DNA of 64,000 bases from Clostridia bacterium (GCA_017546145.1 JAFYXN010000025.1:56283-120282); one strand, 5' to 3'. Shown: positions 29,204 through 38,648, counted from the first letter of the stretch. Numbers and translations are program-made. Notes: generated by a model not told the origin, from the sequence alone.

Positions 29204-30418
29204 TTATTCGCCGATAAGCCGCATACAGCTCATAAGCTCGCAGCCTGCCGCTTTTGTGGACTTGATAACGTCTTCAAGAGCCGATTTTGTAAGGCCCTCG
29301 GTAAGAACGGCAAATTCAGCCTTGCGATCATCGTCCGAGAACGCAACAATACGGCTGCCGGGAATGTTTGCAGGAGCCTTGCCGGAAAATCTGATATAGT
29401 ATGCATAGGCAAGATTCTCACCCTGTGACTGGTGTTTTTCGTCATAAGCATCCCATTTAATGATAACATTAACTCTTTTGTGCTTGATTGCGTCAACAAC
29501 ATCGGCAACAACTGCGTTTGCTGTGGGCAGCTTGCCTGCGCCTCTGCCATAGAACATAACCTCACCCAAATCGTTGCCGCGGACAATAATGCCGTTGAAT
29601 ACGTCATTGATGCCTGCAAGAGGACTGTTCTTGGGAACAAATGCAGGGAAAACTGCGGCATAAACCGCATCGCCGTCCTTGGTGCTGTGTCCGATAAGTT
29701 TAATTGCATAGCCAAGCTTTTCGGCAAAGGCAACGTCATCTGCTGTAATTTTTGTAATACCCTCGGTTGATATTTTTGTATAATCAAGTGCCTTGCCAAA
29801 TGCAAGCGCAGCAAGAATTGCAATTTTGCGGCAGGTGTCATAGCCCTCAACGTCTGCAGTGGGGTCGGCTTCGGCATAGCCTTTCTGCTGAGCCGCTTTA
29901 AGCGCGTTTTCAAAGCTTTCACCACACTGGAACATCTGTGTCAGGATATAGTTGGTAGTGCCGTTGAGGATGCCGAATACATCGGTTGCCTCGCCTGCTG
30001 TCAGGCATGAGTAAAGAGGACGGATAATAGGAATACCGCCGCCTACGCTTGCCTCAAACAGGTAGTTTATGTTTCGCTCTCTTGCAAGTGCAAGAAGCTC
30101 TGTTCCGTGGGTTGCAACAAGCTCTTTGTTTGATGTTACAACATGCTTGCCTGCAAGAAGAAGCTTTTTGGTAAAATCATAAGCCGGATTAACACCGCCC
30201 ATGGTTTCAACAACAACGCCAACCTCGGGGTCATTTAAAATGTCGTTAAAGTCCTTGGTAAAGCAGTCAAATTCGCTGTCGGGGAAGTCGCGAAGGTCAA
30301 GGATATGCGCAATCTCAATTGATTCGCCGCATTTGTTTATAAGGTTCTCCTGATTTTTGGTGACAACCTCGCCAACGCCCGAGCCTACAACTCCAAAGCC
30401 CATAATTGCAATTTTCAT
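29204..30418 (-). CDS. hom: Homoserine dehydrogenase
   Basis: 404 residues. It reduces aspartate semialdehyde to homoserine. The N-terminal Rossmann motif is IAIMGFGVVGSGVGEV; the catalytic region shows FEASVGGGIPIIRPL and GILNGTTNYILTQM; a C-terminal ACT domain (about 325-404) indicates threonine feedback. ATG preceded by GAAAGGAT. Paired with lysC 90 bases downstream. Confidence 0.96.
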   Translation of the reverse strand: MKIAIMGFGVVGSGVGEVVTKNQENLINKCGESIEIAHILDLRDFPDSEFDCFTKDFNDILNDPEVGVVVETMGGVNPAYDFTKKLLLAGKHVVTSNKELVATHGTELLALARERNINYLFEASVGGGIPIIRPLYSCLTAGEATDVFGILNGTTNYILTQMFQCGESFENALKAAQQKGYAEADPTADVEGYDTCRKIAILAALAFGKALDYTKISTEGITKITADDVAFAEKLGYAIKLIGHSTKDGDAVYAAVFPAFVPKNSPLAGINDVFNGIIVRGNDLGEVMFYGRGAGKLPTANAVVADVVDAIKHKRVNVIIKWDAYDEKHQSQGENLAYAYYIRFSGKAPANIPGSRIVAFSDDDRKAEFAVLTEGLTKSALEDVIKSTKAAGCELMSCMRLIGE

Positions 30419-30576
30419 CTGTTATCAATCCTTTCGGCAAAAGATACGGTTTTTACTCTTAGAATAAAATGCCGGATATTATATATTAATAGGAAACTGC
30501 TTTTTTGTTTCATTGTTTGCAACTGAAAATAGTCGCAAATTTACCCATTATGTATATATACTACCATAATACAACA

Positions 30577-30610
30577 AAATCCCTTACAAGTCAAGGTTTG
30601 CAAGGGATTT
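30577..30610 (-). terminator. Terminator after dusB
   Basis: AAATCCCTT pairs with AAGGGATTT, with a further CAA/TTG inner pairing, T-rich on both sides. It lies between dusB and hom, which are transcribed the same way, so it separates their transcripts. Confidence 0.7.
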
Positions 30611-30655
30611 TTTGTAAATAAATATTTATATTTTAAAAGTTTTGGGGCAAAAAAT

Positions 30656-31621
30656 TTAATATCTGTAATCAAACACTTTTTTAATTACCTCGCGCATTTC
30701 CTCTTCTGTTGAGGCGGTGTTGATTATTTCGCGCAGGCGTGCGCCGCCCGGCATTCCTTTTATATACCATGCCATGTGCTTGCGCGCCTCCTGAATGCCC
30801 CGATAGGCGCCCTTGAATTTTATCAGAAGGCTAAGATGCTCGTTCATTTTTTCGGCTCTCTCTTCCAACGTGGGCAAAGTCAGCTTTTCGTTTGTTTGAA
30901 GGTAGTGTATAACTCTTTCAAATATCCACGGATTACCCTCGGCGGCTCTGCCTATCATAATTCCGTCACAGCCTGTGTAGTCAAGCATGTACTTTGCACT
31001 TTCCTCGTCAACAATATCGCCGTTGCCGATTACAGGGATTGAAACTGCGCTCTTTACAGCCTTGATTATATCAAGGTCGGCGTGCCCGCTGTAGAATTGC
31101 TCGCGCGTTCTGCCGTGAACGGTAACTGCCGAAGCGCCTGCAGCCTCGGCTATTTTTGCCATTTCAACTGCAGTAATTGAATTTTCGTCCCAGCCCTTGC
31201 GGATTTTAACAGTAACAGGAACATTAACTGCCGCGGTAACTGCAGAAACAATCTCGCCGGCAAGCGCCGGCGTTTTAGAGATTGCCGAGCCGTCGCCGTT
31301 GTTTACAATTTTTGGTGCAGGGCAGCCCATGTTAATGTCAATAAGTTCTGCGCCAAAGTCAAGCGCTCTTTCGGCAATCTGTGCAAGAACTGATGGCTCA
31401 TGCCCGAACAGCTGTGCCGCAACCGGTTTTTCGGATGGGTCTGCATCAAGCAAATCCGCCGTCTTTTTGTTCTTGTAGAAAAGCCCCTTACCCGACACCA
31501 TTTCGGTATACATCAGGGCAGGACCAAACGGCTTTGTGATAAGGCGAAACGCCTTGTCAGTAACCCCTGCCATGGGGGCAAGAAACACGTTGTTTTTAAG
31601 TTCAAGGTTTTTTATTTTCAT
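30656..31621 (-). CDS. dusB: tRNA-dihydrouridine synthase B
   Basis: 321 residues. This flavoenzyme reduces uridines in the tRNA D-loop. The N-terminal FMN barrel begins VFLAPMAGVTDKAFR; the catalytic cysteine lies in DINMGCPAPKIVNNGDGSA; the phosphate-binding loop is VIGNGDI and IMIGRAAEGNPWIF. AAGGA precedes the ATG. The yerB-like gene is 18 bases upstream, so they are one transcript. Confidence 0.95.
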   Translation of the reverse strand: MKIKNLELKNNVFLAPMAGVTDKAFRLITKPFGPALMYTEMVSGKGLFYKNKKTADLLDADPSEKPVAAQLFGHEPSVLAQIAERALDFGAELIDINMGCPAPKIVNNGDGSAISKTPALAGEIVSAVTAAVNVPVTVKIRKGWDENSITAVEMAKIAEAAGASAVTVHGRTREQFYSGHADLDIIKAVKSAVSIPVIGNGDIVDEESAKYMLDYTGCDGIMIGRAAEGNPWIFERVIHYLQTNEKLTLPTLEERAEKMNEHLSLLIKFKGAYRGIQEARKHMAWYIKGMPGGARLREIINTASTEEEMREVIKKVFDYRY

Positions 31622-31638
31622 AGGTATATTCCTTAATG

Positions 31639-32670
31639 CTATTCAACGGTGGTTTTTGCAGAGGGACTTATCAGGTTAATAATTGTCCTTCCGGGATTGA
31701 GCAAAAGCTCTGTGCCGTCGGCTGTTTTGTAGGTGGTTTTGCCGTTTCGTGATGGCTTTGACCACACAATTTCAACAGCCTTGCCAGAGGTGATGTAAAT
31801 ACCATTGCCACGGCCTGTAGTGTTGATGTTGCGGCGGGCAGTGCCGTCACCTAAGGCAGTGTCATAAACATAGTGGATTATTATGTTCTTTGCGGTCAGG
31901 GTGTTGCCGTTTTGCAGTGTGTGCGGTGCGCCGTTTATAGATTTTTCGTAAAGCTTTGTCCGGGGGTTATATGTATAGCCTGTGCGGTACAGTCCTGAAT
32001 ATTCAAGATTTACCGAGGTCGCCGGCGTGACGTTTTCAGGCTCAAAGTATTCTTTTGCAAATTTAAGTCCGTTTTTGTTGGTGGTTTCTGTTGTATAGCC
32101 CTTTTGCTGTGCAAGCTGACGGACTTTTTCAAGGCTTGTATAAGCGCTGTGCCAGTCGCCTTTAAACTTTTGTTCGCGCCAGAAAATACCCTCGTCTGTT
32201 CCAAGGATTCCGTTTATTTTGTTAATTCCAAAGGCAGAAATGTCGGTAATTGCTTTTGGACTCCAGCCAAAGTGGGTGTATATTGCATCGTTTTCCATTA
32301 CATAGTCCAAAAAATAATGTCTGGACGAGCGTACAGGCCCGATTTTTTGCGTGTCTGTGCCAAGGAACACCGGCATAAACCTTGTTGCGCCGCCTTCGAC
32401 CACCATTTCGTAAATAAGATATGCGTCATCAAGACCTGCGTGGGGGCGAGCGTTTTTGTCGTCGTTGTCCACCATCACCGCAATGGGACGCTGATTAGTA
32501 TTGACAACCTTTTCAAAAAATTCGTCGATTTCTGCCGAAGTGTTGTCAACGGCTGCAATGTTTTCAACAGGCTCAACTGTTGATGCAGGCACCGACGGCT
32601 CTTCCTTGCCGCAGCCTGCAAGAAGTGTTAACGACATAATTATTGCAAGTGCTTTAAATACCGGTTTCAT
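31639..32670 (-). CDS. YerB-like lipoprotein (DUF3048)
   Basis: 343 residues. A lipoprotein signal peptide with lipobox LLAGCG (cysteine near residue 21) is followed by an acidic linker and a two-part extracellular domain (RPIAVMVDNDDKNARPHAGLDDAYLIYEMVVEGG, read in parts; IGPVRSSRHYFLDYV; C-terminal VEIVWSKPSRNGKTTY). This is the DUF3048/YerB architecture; YerB has no established function. Located on the outer face of the membrane. Confidence 0.88.
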   Translation of the reverse strand: MKPVFKALAIIMSLTLLAGCGKEEPSVPASTVEPVENIAAVDNTSAEIDEFFEKVVNTNQRPIAVMVDNDDKNARPHAGLDDAYLIYEMVVEGGATRFMPVFLGTDTQKIGPVRSSRHYFLDYVMENDAIYTHFGWSPKAITDISAFGINKINGILGTDEGIFWREQKFKGDWHSAYTSLEKVRQLAQQKGYTTETTNKNGLKFAKEYFEPENVTPATSVNLEYSGLYRTGYTYNPRTKLYEKSINGAPHTLQNGNTLTAKNIIIHYVYDTALGDGTARRNINTTGRGNGIYITSGKAVEIVWSKPSRNGKTTYKTADGTELLLNPGRTIINLISPSAKTTVE

Positions 32671-32727
32671 AGTATTTTCCTCTTTTCGGTTAATTGAGTA
32701 CTTATTATAATATCACGTAACACACAA

Positions 32728-32757
32728 AAAAACAAGCCGTATTTTCGGCTTGTTTTT
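32728..32757 (-). terminator. Terminator of the ADP-ribosylglycohydrolase transcript
   Basis: AAAAACAAGCCG and CGGCTTGTTTTT form a 12-bp stem with a 6-base loop just after the gene ending at 32769. Confidence 0.88.
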
Positions 32758-32768
32758 CCTTCTCATAT

Positions 32769-34184
32769 TCATCCCCAGATAATAAGTGAAATTTCGGACT
32801 TTGTAGGTCGTGCATTTGTCGATGCACAAAGCTTGATTATGTTTTTAAAATCAACATCCTCACCTACAAATATTTTAACCTCTGCAGAAGATTCTTTGTA
32901 TCTTAGAACTTCGTCAACCATAAGTGATACAGTCTTTCTTTCGGCAGTCCAGCCTTCGGGAAGATCCATTGAAATTTCTATCTGTCTTGCATCATTCATT
33001 AAGTTATTAAATGTAAATTTAAGTGTTATTTCATCACCCGGAACAACTCTGTACTTTGAAAACTCCACTCTTCCCTTTGAATAAATAAGTCCGTCAAAAT
33101 ACAAACACAAACCGCTTTCGGGGAGTGAAAGCTGCGGGCTTTTTACTATTGGGAGTCCTTCAAGCTCGTTTTCTCCGTCTGTATATTCCATATACACACC
33201 AAATACTGCAAGAGCTGAAGGCACAAGTTTCAATGTTCTCTGTGTAAGCTCTTCACAGGTTTTAGGCCAGAAAACATAAGAGCGGTCTATTGCAACAGTT
33301 ATAATTCTGTCACCTATATATTCTGTCCAGTCTTTGGGAATACCCTCTGTTCCGTACATAATACCCATAAGTGAACCTATTGTTGCGCCTGTGCAGTCTG
33401 TATCGTCACCGCAGTTGATTGCGTGAATCATAGACTTTTTAAAGTCACCTTCGCCATATAAAAGGCCTAAAATTACAAATGCCACATTTCCGGGTGCCTG
33501 GAACCATCCAAGCTCTTTATTTGCTTCAACAATTTTGTTTCTCGCTTCTTTAAAATCAGTTTTTTCTTCGTAAAGCTTGCACGCAAGACGTACAGACTGT
33601 GCTAATTTACAGTTTTCAGGAATGTAAGAAAGACCTGTTTCGATAAGCTTGTTTACATCCTTTTCGAAAAATGCTGCACTTTCCATTGCTGCAACAAAAA
33701 TTGCGGCATAAGTTCCTTCACCTGTTCCGTGGTCAACACATGCATCGTAAAATGCATATCTTGTAGCAAATTCAGGATATGCGGGGAACATACAAGCCCA
33801 GATTTCTGTTCTTATCCACGCACCATTTGAATCACGCCATTTTTCATTATTATATTCTCCGCTGTAAGGAGGATGAATACCCATCGCCATATTTCTTTTT
33901 GCTATTCCGTATTCATTCCACTGTGCGGGAACATAATTCAACCAGTATTCTCCCAATACCTTTTCGTTGATTGCAGCTGCCCCACGTTCTTCCATTGCAC
34001 AAAGCCATAAAATCTGCAAATCAAGGTCATCATTTGGCAAGGGTTCGCCTTTTGGAGTTACAAAGGTGGTTGCATCCTGCATTTCAGTTCTTCCTTCATA
34101 AGGACCGCCCATTGTTCCGCCTATATTTTTACCTATCCAGCATGCACGTACCTTGTCTTCATAAAATTTTCTGTTTAATTTCAT
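32769..34184 (-). CDS. ADP-ribosylglycohydrolase family protein with C-terminal beta-sandwich
   Basis: 471 residues. Residues about 1-330 are the all-helical ADP-ribosylglycohydrolase fold: KVRACWIGKNIGGTMGGPYEG, NDDLDLQILWL (metal ligands) and the second metal motif GDDTDCTGATIGSLMG. A beta-rich domain of about 120 residues follows (LKFTFNNLMNDARQIEISMD, LPEGWTAERKTVSLMV), resembling NEW3-type accessory domains of glycosidases. Members in such loci may act on O- or N-glycosidic bonds of sugars rather than on ADP-ribosylated protein. It follows a glycosidase gene and probably shares its AraC regulator. AGGAGG upstream. Confidence 0.82.
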   Translation of the reverse strand: MKLNRKFYEDKVRACWIGKNIGGTMGGPYEGRTEMQDATTFVTPKGEPLPNDDLDLQILWLCAMEERGAAAINEKVLGEYWLNYVPAQWNEYGIAKRNMAMGIHPPYSGEYNNEKWRDSNGAWIRTEIWACMFPAYPEFATRYAFYDACVDHGTGEGTYAAIFVAAMESAAFFEKDVNKLIETGLSYIPENCKLAQSVRLACKLYEEKTDFKEARNKIVEANKELGWFQAPGNVAFVILGLLYGEGDFKKSMIHAINCGDDTDCTGATIGSLMGIMYGTEGIPKDWTEYIGDRIITVAIDRSYVFWPKTCEELTQRTLKLVPSALAVFGVYMEYTDGENELEGLPIVKSPQLSLPESGLCLYFDGLIYSKGRVEFSKYRVVPGDEITLKFTFNNLMNDARQIEISMDLPEGWTAERKTVSLMVDEVLRYKESSAEVKIFVGEDVDFKNIIKLCASTNARPTKSEISLIIWG

Positions 34185-34222
34185 AATAAAAGGCCTCCTA
34201 TAATCTCAAAAAGAAATATATT

Positions 34223-35541
34223 TTATAACTTTACTTTTAAGGTGTTATCTGAAAGCCAATACGAAACTTGTCCGTCTTCTATAAACACACTAAGCTTTAC
34301 GTCTGCCGAAAGCTTAATATTTTTAAGAGATAAGCTTGCCCCCTGCAATTCTTTTGCAAGATTCGGCAAAACAACAACCTCTTTTTTTGATGCATTGTAG
34401 CTTATGCCGAATATTACTTCCACAATCAATTCAATATACTGAGATGCAGACCAGGCATATTTAATAACACCGTGTCCTCTGCCGTCAAAAGGATTTATAA
34501 ATTCAGCACAGTTATGATTAAATGCATAAACTGTTTTTAAGGCAAGTTCTGCCGCCATTTCAGTTTCTCCGCAATCAAGCAATCCTCTTATAACCATTTC
34601 GTTTATCAATGTCCATACATTTCCGCTCCAGCTTGAATTACCCTGATATTTTCCTTCAGTTACAGTAAATACTTTATCAAGCTTCGATACCGAGGTCAAT
34701 GGAATTGTATCCCAGTTGAAATGTTTATGATTTTTTAAAAGACCGATTAAACATTTTCTCTGCTCTTTATCTGCTATACAAAGTCTTAGCGGACAAAAAG
34801 TTGATGCCATAAGAATATCTACAGATTCTTTATTTTTAATACTATAAGGATAATATGCACCTTTTTCCCTGCTCCACAAGTATTTATTTATGCTGTTTTT
34901 AAATTGTCTCTTCTTATTTTCAGTGCATTTGCATCTTCTTTTTTAAGTTCTTTTGCAAGCAGCTGTGCGTAATAACAGCCAACATATACCTCAACATTTG
35001 TATCCACAGGTGCATATTCACCTGCAAAGTTCAGATAAGGAATAAATGTTTCCTCAAAAACAGCAGTAATCAAGCCTGTATTTTCGTCAAACCGGTACTT
35101 AAACCACCAATCAATGTATTTTTTCATCATATTATATGTTGCTTCTTTCAGCTCGTTATCTTCAGAGCCTTGCAATATATGATAAGCAACATCAAAAATT
35201 TTAGGTAATGACGAAACTTCTTCGGTTTGTTTCGGGAAGTTCTCCCCTGCTACCTCACCTGGTAAAATATCTGCTCCCCACAGACAAATTCTTCCGTTTT
35301 CTTTCTGTGACTCAATAAAATTCCAAAGCGAGCGTTCTGCAAACGCTCTGTCTTTCCATTTATATCCGCATAATGCTAACGAAGAATCAATCTGCCACCA
35401 CTGTTGTCCATAATTCCCACCTGGCGTAAAATAGGGATAATTAAATCCGTATTCTTTTGCGCTTTCCTGCTTGCAATCTTCAAGACATTCAAAAGCATAG
35501 TCAAAATCCTTCTGTGTTATTCCTTTAAAATTTATATTCAT
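34223..35541 (-). pseudogene. Glycosidase with (alpha/alpha)6 barrel (GH63/MGH1-like), frameshifted
   Basis: Two adjacent reading frames form one protein. The first (35541 to 34888, MNINFKGITQKDFDY) contains GQQWWQIDSSLALCGY and ICLWGADILPGE; the second (to 34223) contains LWSREKGAYYPY, NSSWSGNVWTLINEMVIRGL and INPFDGRGHG. These are marks of GH37/GH63-type enzymes acting on alpha-linked or related glycosides. The frames join perfectly if one base is gained (or by a -1 slip) at the A run complementary to 34896-34900, giving DNLKNSINKYLWSREKG across the joint. Start ATG 35541 with AGGGGA; a GTG upstream is also open. It may be a pseudogene, a sequencing error in the homopolymer, or recoding. 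Confidence 0.75.
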
Positions 35542-35604
35542 AAATGAGTTCCCCTGCACTTAATGGGATTAAAAACAATCATTGTTATTTTTTATCATAT
35601 TTTT

Positions 35605-35633
35605 ATTTTAACACGCCTTATTTCTTTTGTAAA
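35605..35633 (-). promoter_or_regulatory. Promoter of the glycosidase transcript
   Basis: Minus-strand TTTACA, 17-base spacer, TAAAAT, about 65 bases before the glycosidase ATG. Divergent from the araC promoter 22 bases away. Confidence 0.55.
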
Positions 35634-35654
35634 TGACTTATATTGCGAAATAAA

Positions 35655-35683
35655 TTGACTTATATTAACATATATGTTAAAAT
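35655..35683 (+). promoter_or_regulatory. Promoter and palindromic operator of the AraC gene
   Basis: TTGACT, 17-base spacer, TAAAAT. The spacer contains a perfect 16-base palindrome TTAACATATATGTTAA at 35665-35680 that overlaps the -10, a position suited to repression. Confidence 0.65.
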
Positions 35684-35700
35684 GAATTTGGTGATATATT

Positions 35701-36648
35701 ATGTTTGGTGACGAAAAGATTTTAAATCAGCTTTATATGATGAAAGCACAAACAGACCTTGGTGTTATAGATGTTGATACATATAACGATTTCCCGGGTC
35801 AGAGAGTTGCACTTTCAATGCATTGTAGCAACAATATAAGTGTATATCATACCCACAATTTTTACGAAATCAATTTTGTAGTACGGGGAGGATGTATAAA
35901 TCTTGTAGAAGAAACCCCTCTTTTGATGGGAGAGGGTGAATTTGTTTTGCTTCATCCCGGCACATTCCATACACTCTATGCTGCAGGAGAAAGTATAGTA
36001 ACAAATTTTCTTATAAGAGAAGACTGGTTTGAAGGGCTTTTATGTAACTATAATCTACCATCATCCCCTATGGCTGAATTTATTAAATATACTCAAAGCA
36101 AAAAATATTTCAGATATCTTATATGTACAAAAAAGCTTGAAGAAACTTCAGCTCTTGCCCTTAAAATGTTTGAAGCAAACGCCTGTGACAATAAAAAAAA
36201 ATATCTCACAATAGAGTCTTTAATGATAGAATTTTTAAATTCCCTTCTTTTTGAAAATAAGTATTTAAAGCTTTCAGATTCAATAGGCAAAACAAGTGAT
36301 ATAAGCCGTAAGCTTTTAAACTATATAACAAATAACTACTCAAATCTTACTTTGCAAAGCATTGCCGATTATGCAGGGTATTCAAAGACCCATATATGCA
36401 GACTTTTTAAAACTGATACGGGCAAAAGCTTTGGCGAAACGGTAAGCGATATCAGGCTTTCGCACGCACGCTATTCTTTAATTAATACAGACACTCCCAT
36501 AAAAAGTATTGCTTACAATATAGGTTTTGAAAGTACCGAACATTTTCAGCGTTTATTCAAACGAAAAACAGGCTTTACCCCCGGTGAATACCGTAAAAAA
36601 TTTGGACATCAATTTATCAGGAGGGATTATAAGGGATATAAGGTTTAG
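35701..36648 (+). CDS. AraC family transcriptional regulator
   Basis: 315 residues. The N-terminal cupin sensor (YHTHNFYEINFVVRGGCINLVEE, read in parts; LLHPGTFHTLYAAG) is followed by a C-terminal double helix-turn-helix of about 100 residues (LQSIADYAGYSKTHICRLFKTDTG; IAYNIGFESTEHFQRLFKRKTGFTPGEYRK). This fold responds to a sugar-derived ligand and activates neighbouring carbohydrate genes. Its divergent placement against the glycosidase suggests that operon as target. Confidence 0.93.
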   Translation: MFGDEKILNQLYMMKAQTDLGVIDVDTYNDFPGQRVALSMHCSNNISVYHTHNFYEINFVVRGGCINLVEETPLLMGEGEFVLLHPGTFHTLYAAGESIVTNFLIREDWFEGLLCNYNLPSSPMAEFIKYTQSKKYFRYLICTKKLEETSALALKMFEANACDNKKKYLTIESLMIEFLNSLLFENKYLKLSDSIGKTSDISRKLLNYITNNYSNLTLQSIADYAGYSKTHICRLFKTDTGKSFGETVSDIRLSHARYSLINTDTPIKSIAYNIGFESTEHFQRLFKRKTGFTPGEYRKKFGHQFIRRDYKGYKV

Positions 36649-36901
36649 ATGCCAAGTATTTTAAATAAAAGTTCGTGTCAAGTCGGGAGAACAGTGAATA
36701 ATAAGAACCATCACGAAATATAACGAAATCATAGATTTCTATATTTCGGAGAATCTTGTTATGCTAAAGCATAATATGGACCTGCTATTTTTTCACTATG
36801 TTTTCCTTTAACCCTTTTCTTTAGAACCCGCGAGAATACTGGATTTTCTCGCATCCGACAGTATATGTAAATATTTAAAATCGGCAAACTATGTTATTAA
36901 A
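36649..36901. other. Intergenic stretch with imperfect stem-loops
   Basis: No gene is seen. It contains inverted repeats (CGAAATATA... TATATTTCG near 36715-36749; TTATGC/GCATAA near 36760; GCGAGAA/TTCTCGC near 36830-36855) and one copy of the 12-mer TGTCAAGTCGGG (36676-36687) that recurs at 38629-38640. Confidence 0.4.
36676..36687. repeat. Direct repeat copy 1, TGTCAAGTCGGG
   Basis: Twelve bases identical to 38629-38640. The pair brackets the RhuM remnant and the acetyltransferase gene. Confidence 0.45.
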
Positions 36902-37889
36902 TTATTCTTCATTTGGATTTTGAACTAACATTTTAACAGCTTTATCAAAATCGCTTTCCAACTGCTTCATTTCTCTTTCTCGATAAATTTTAAATTCTTT
37001 TTCTGCTTTTTCTATTGCTTGTCTATGCGATATATTTCCTTTTCCCTCAAGCAAATTTCTTTTATTTGAAATTATCTGATTATCAAGAGCATCAATCCAA
37101 TCCTGCATAGACATTGGAATTTGTTCCAATGCTTGAAATTCTGCAAAATCAAGGAATTGTGATACAAGTATTCAATCTCTGTAGTTCTATTTCAGAAAGA
37201 TAATTTTTCGCAATTTTAACATCATCTTTTGTTATATAATTACCTTTAAAATTAGTCATTCCAACAAGCGGTTTTTCATTATCTACTCTTTCATAAATAA
37301 CCTCTGCTGCTGTATGCTCGTGGACTGCAAAATGCAACTTATTCTGAACAGTAGCAAAAAATGTTTTTGTTAAATCTGAACGAGGATCATAGTCAGTAGC
37401 AGTGGCATAAATATCCGTAACCTGCTGATAAAAATTTCTTTCTGATGAACGAATATCTCTTATTCTTTCTAAGAGTTCTTTCCAATATCCACCACCGCCA
37501 AGATTTTTAAGTCTTTCATCATCCATGGTGAAACCTTTGCGGATGTATTCATTAAGCCTTTTTGTTGCCCACTGTCTGAACTGCGTACCCCTGAGTGATT
37601 TGACGCGATATCCTACGGAAATTATTACATCAAGATTGTAATAATCAAGATTTCTCTCGACTTCCCTGTCACCTTCAATTTGAACTGTTGCAAATTTTGC
37701 AACAGTTGCCTCTGGCAACAATTCCTTGTCGGAATATACATTTTTAATATGTCTGGAAATAGTTGACTTATCTCTTTCAAACAAAGCAGCCATTTGGTCT
37801 ATAGTAAGCCAAACAGATTCATCATAGAACCTAACATCAACTTTTATCTGTTCATCTTCAGTTTTAAAAATTATAATATTGTTATCCAT
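36902..37889 (-). pseudogene. RhuM family protein, frameshifted
   Basis: The N-terminal part (37889 to 37149) begins MDNNIIIFKTEDEQIKVDVRF and contains the family core ESVWLTIDQMAALFERDKSTISRHIKNV (read in parts) and YYNLDVIISVGYRVKSLRGTQFRQWAT. It stops early at 37149. The missing C-terminus continues in another frame: LVSQFLDFAEFQALEQIP then MSMQDWIDALDNQII to 36902. The break lies near 37165-37172 and needs a +1 or -2 correction. RhuM proteins occur on pathogenicity and mobile islands; their function is not established. ATG 37889 chosen by GGAGG nine bases before it. Confidence 0.82.
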
Positions 37890-37947
37890 ATGTATATCCT
37901 CCATCAAATGCTTTGCTTTTCCAGCCACTTTCAATCCATATTAAAAA

Positions 37948-38571
37948 TTATTTTATCCTAGTAATCTCTTTTTGCAGATTTTCCAAAAATTTACCGGCAT
38001 GAGCACCATCCATTTGTGTGTGGTGAAACTGAAACGAAATAGGAAGATAAAACTTAAATAGCTTCTTGCGATATTTACCCCATATTATAAACGGATTATT
38101 AAAGATACCGCTATTCATACCAACTGCACCATCAATTTCTGTATCGACTATGGCTGATGTTCCAATTACCATACTATTGTCTGATAAGTCTCTGTCCTGA
38201 CATTTTTCGGCTACCCATGTTGTATATTCCACATAATCAGCATTAAATTTTTCTAAGTCATCAGTATAAAGAATATCGCACGAACTTACCTCTCCGGTTT
38301 TATTCTTTACAATCGTATTCACTGCAATTGTGTCATACTGAATAAGATTGTCACCAACAGGAAGAATATAAAACTCTTTTACTGTTGATGCAGCCTTACC
38401 AACACAAAAATCTATAAGCATATTAAATTTCAGATTTTTCTTCTTTGATAATCTGACAAGGTTTGTAACATCTAATGTTTTGAAAAAAGTAACCATTGGA
38501 TTTGGTGCTTTCATCCATAAATCATATGCCATTTCCCTTGTCGTATCCTTTGGATTTATTATGGTTGCCAT
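37948..38571 (-). CDS. Chloramphenicol acetyltransferase-like protein (CAT type A fold)
   Basis: 207 residues from the ATG at 38571 (MATIINPKDTTREMAYDLWM), chosen by GGAGGA upstream. The catalytic HHxxxDG motif is present in FQFHHTQMDGAHAGKFLENL, as is the substrate pocket N-terminal half (FNMLIDFCVGKAA). Genuine CATs start with the same W-x-R/K-x-x-x-F region but here the sequence is divergent, so it may be a housekeeping or xenobiotic acetyltransferase. No resistance phenotype can be claimed. Confidence 0.82.
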   Translation of the reverse strand: MATIINPKDTTREMAYDLWMKAPNPMVTFFKTLDVTNLVRLSKKKNLKFNMLIDFCVGKAASTVKEFYILPVGDNLIQYDTIAVNTIVKNKTGEVSSCDILYTDDLEKFNADYVEYTTWVAEKCQDRDLSDNSMVIGTSAIVDTEIDGAVGMNSGIFNNPFIIWGKYRKKLFKFYLPISFQFHHTQMDGAHAGKFLENLQKEITRIK

Positions 38572-38628
38572 TTCTATTTCCTCCATTAAATATACTTTTT
38601 CTGTATTGTTCGACAAAATTTCTACTCA

Positions 38629-38640
38629 TGTCAAGTCGGG
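38629..38640. repeat. Direct repeat copy 2, TGTCAAGTCGGG
   Basis: Same 12-mer as at 36676-36687, located between the small membrane protein gene and the acetyltransferase gene. Confidence 0.45.
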
Positions 38641-38648
38641 GTAAAAAC

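Noticed and set aside
27907..30418. hom-lysC as a fused or bifunctional aspartokinase-homoserine dehydrogenase
   Set aside because: Each has its own start, ribosome site and stop, with 91 bases and a hairpin between.
30419..30655. Lysine riboswitch or peptide attenuator before hom-lysC
   Set aside because: Only the dusB terminator is seen; no conserved lysine aptamer segments or short Thr/Lys-rich leader peptide.
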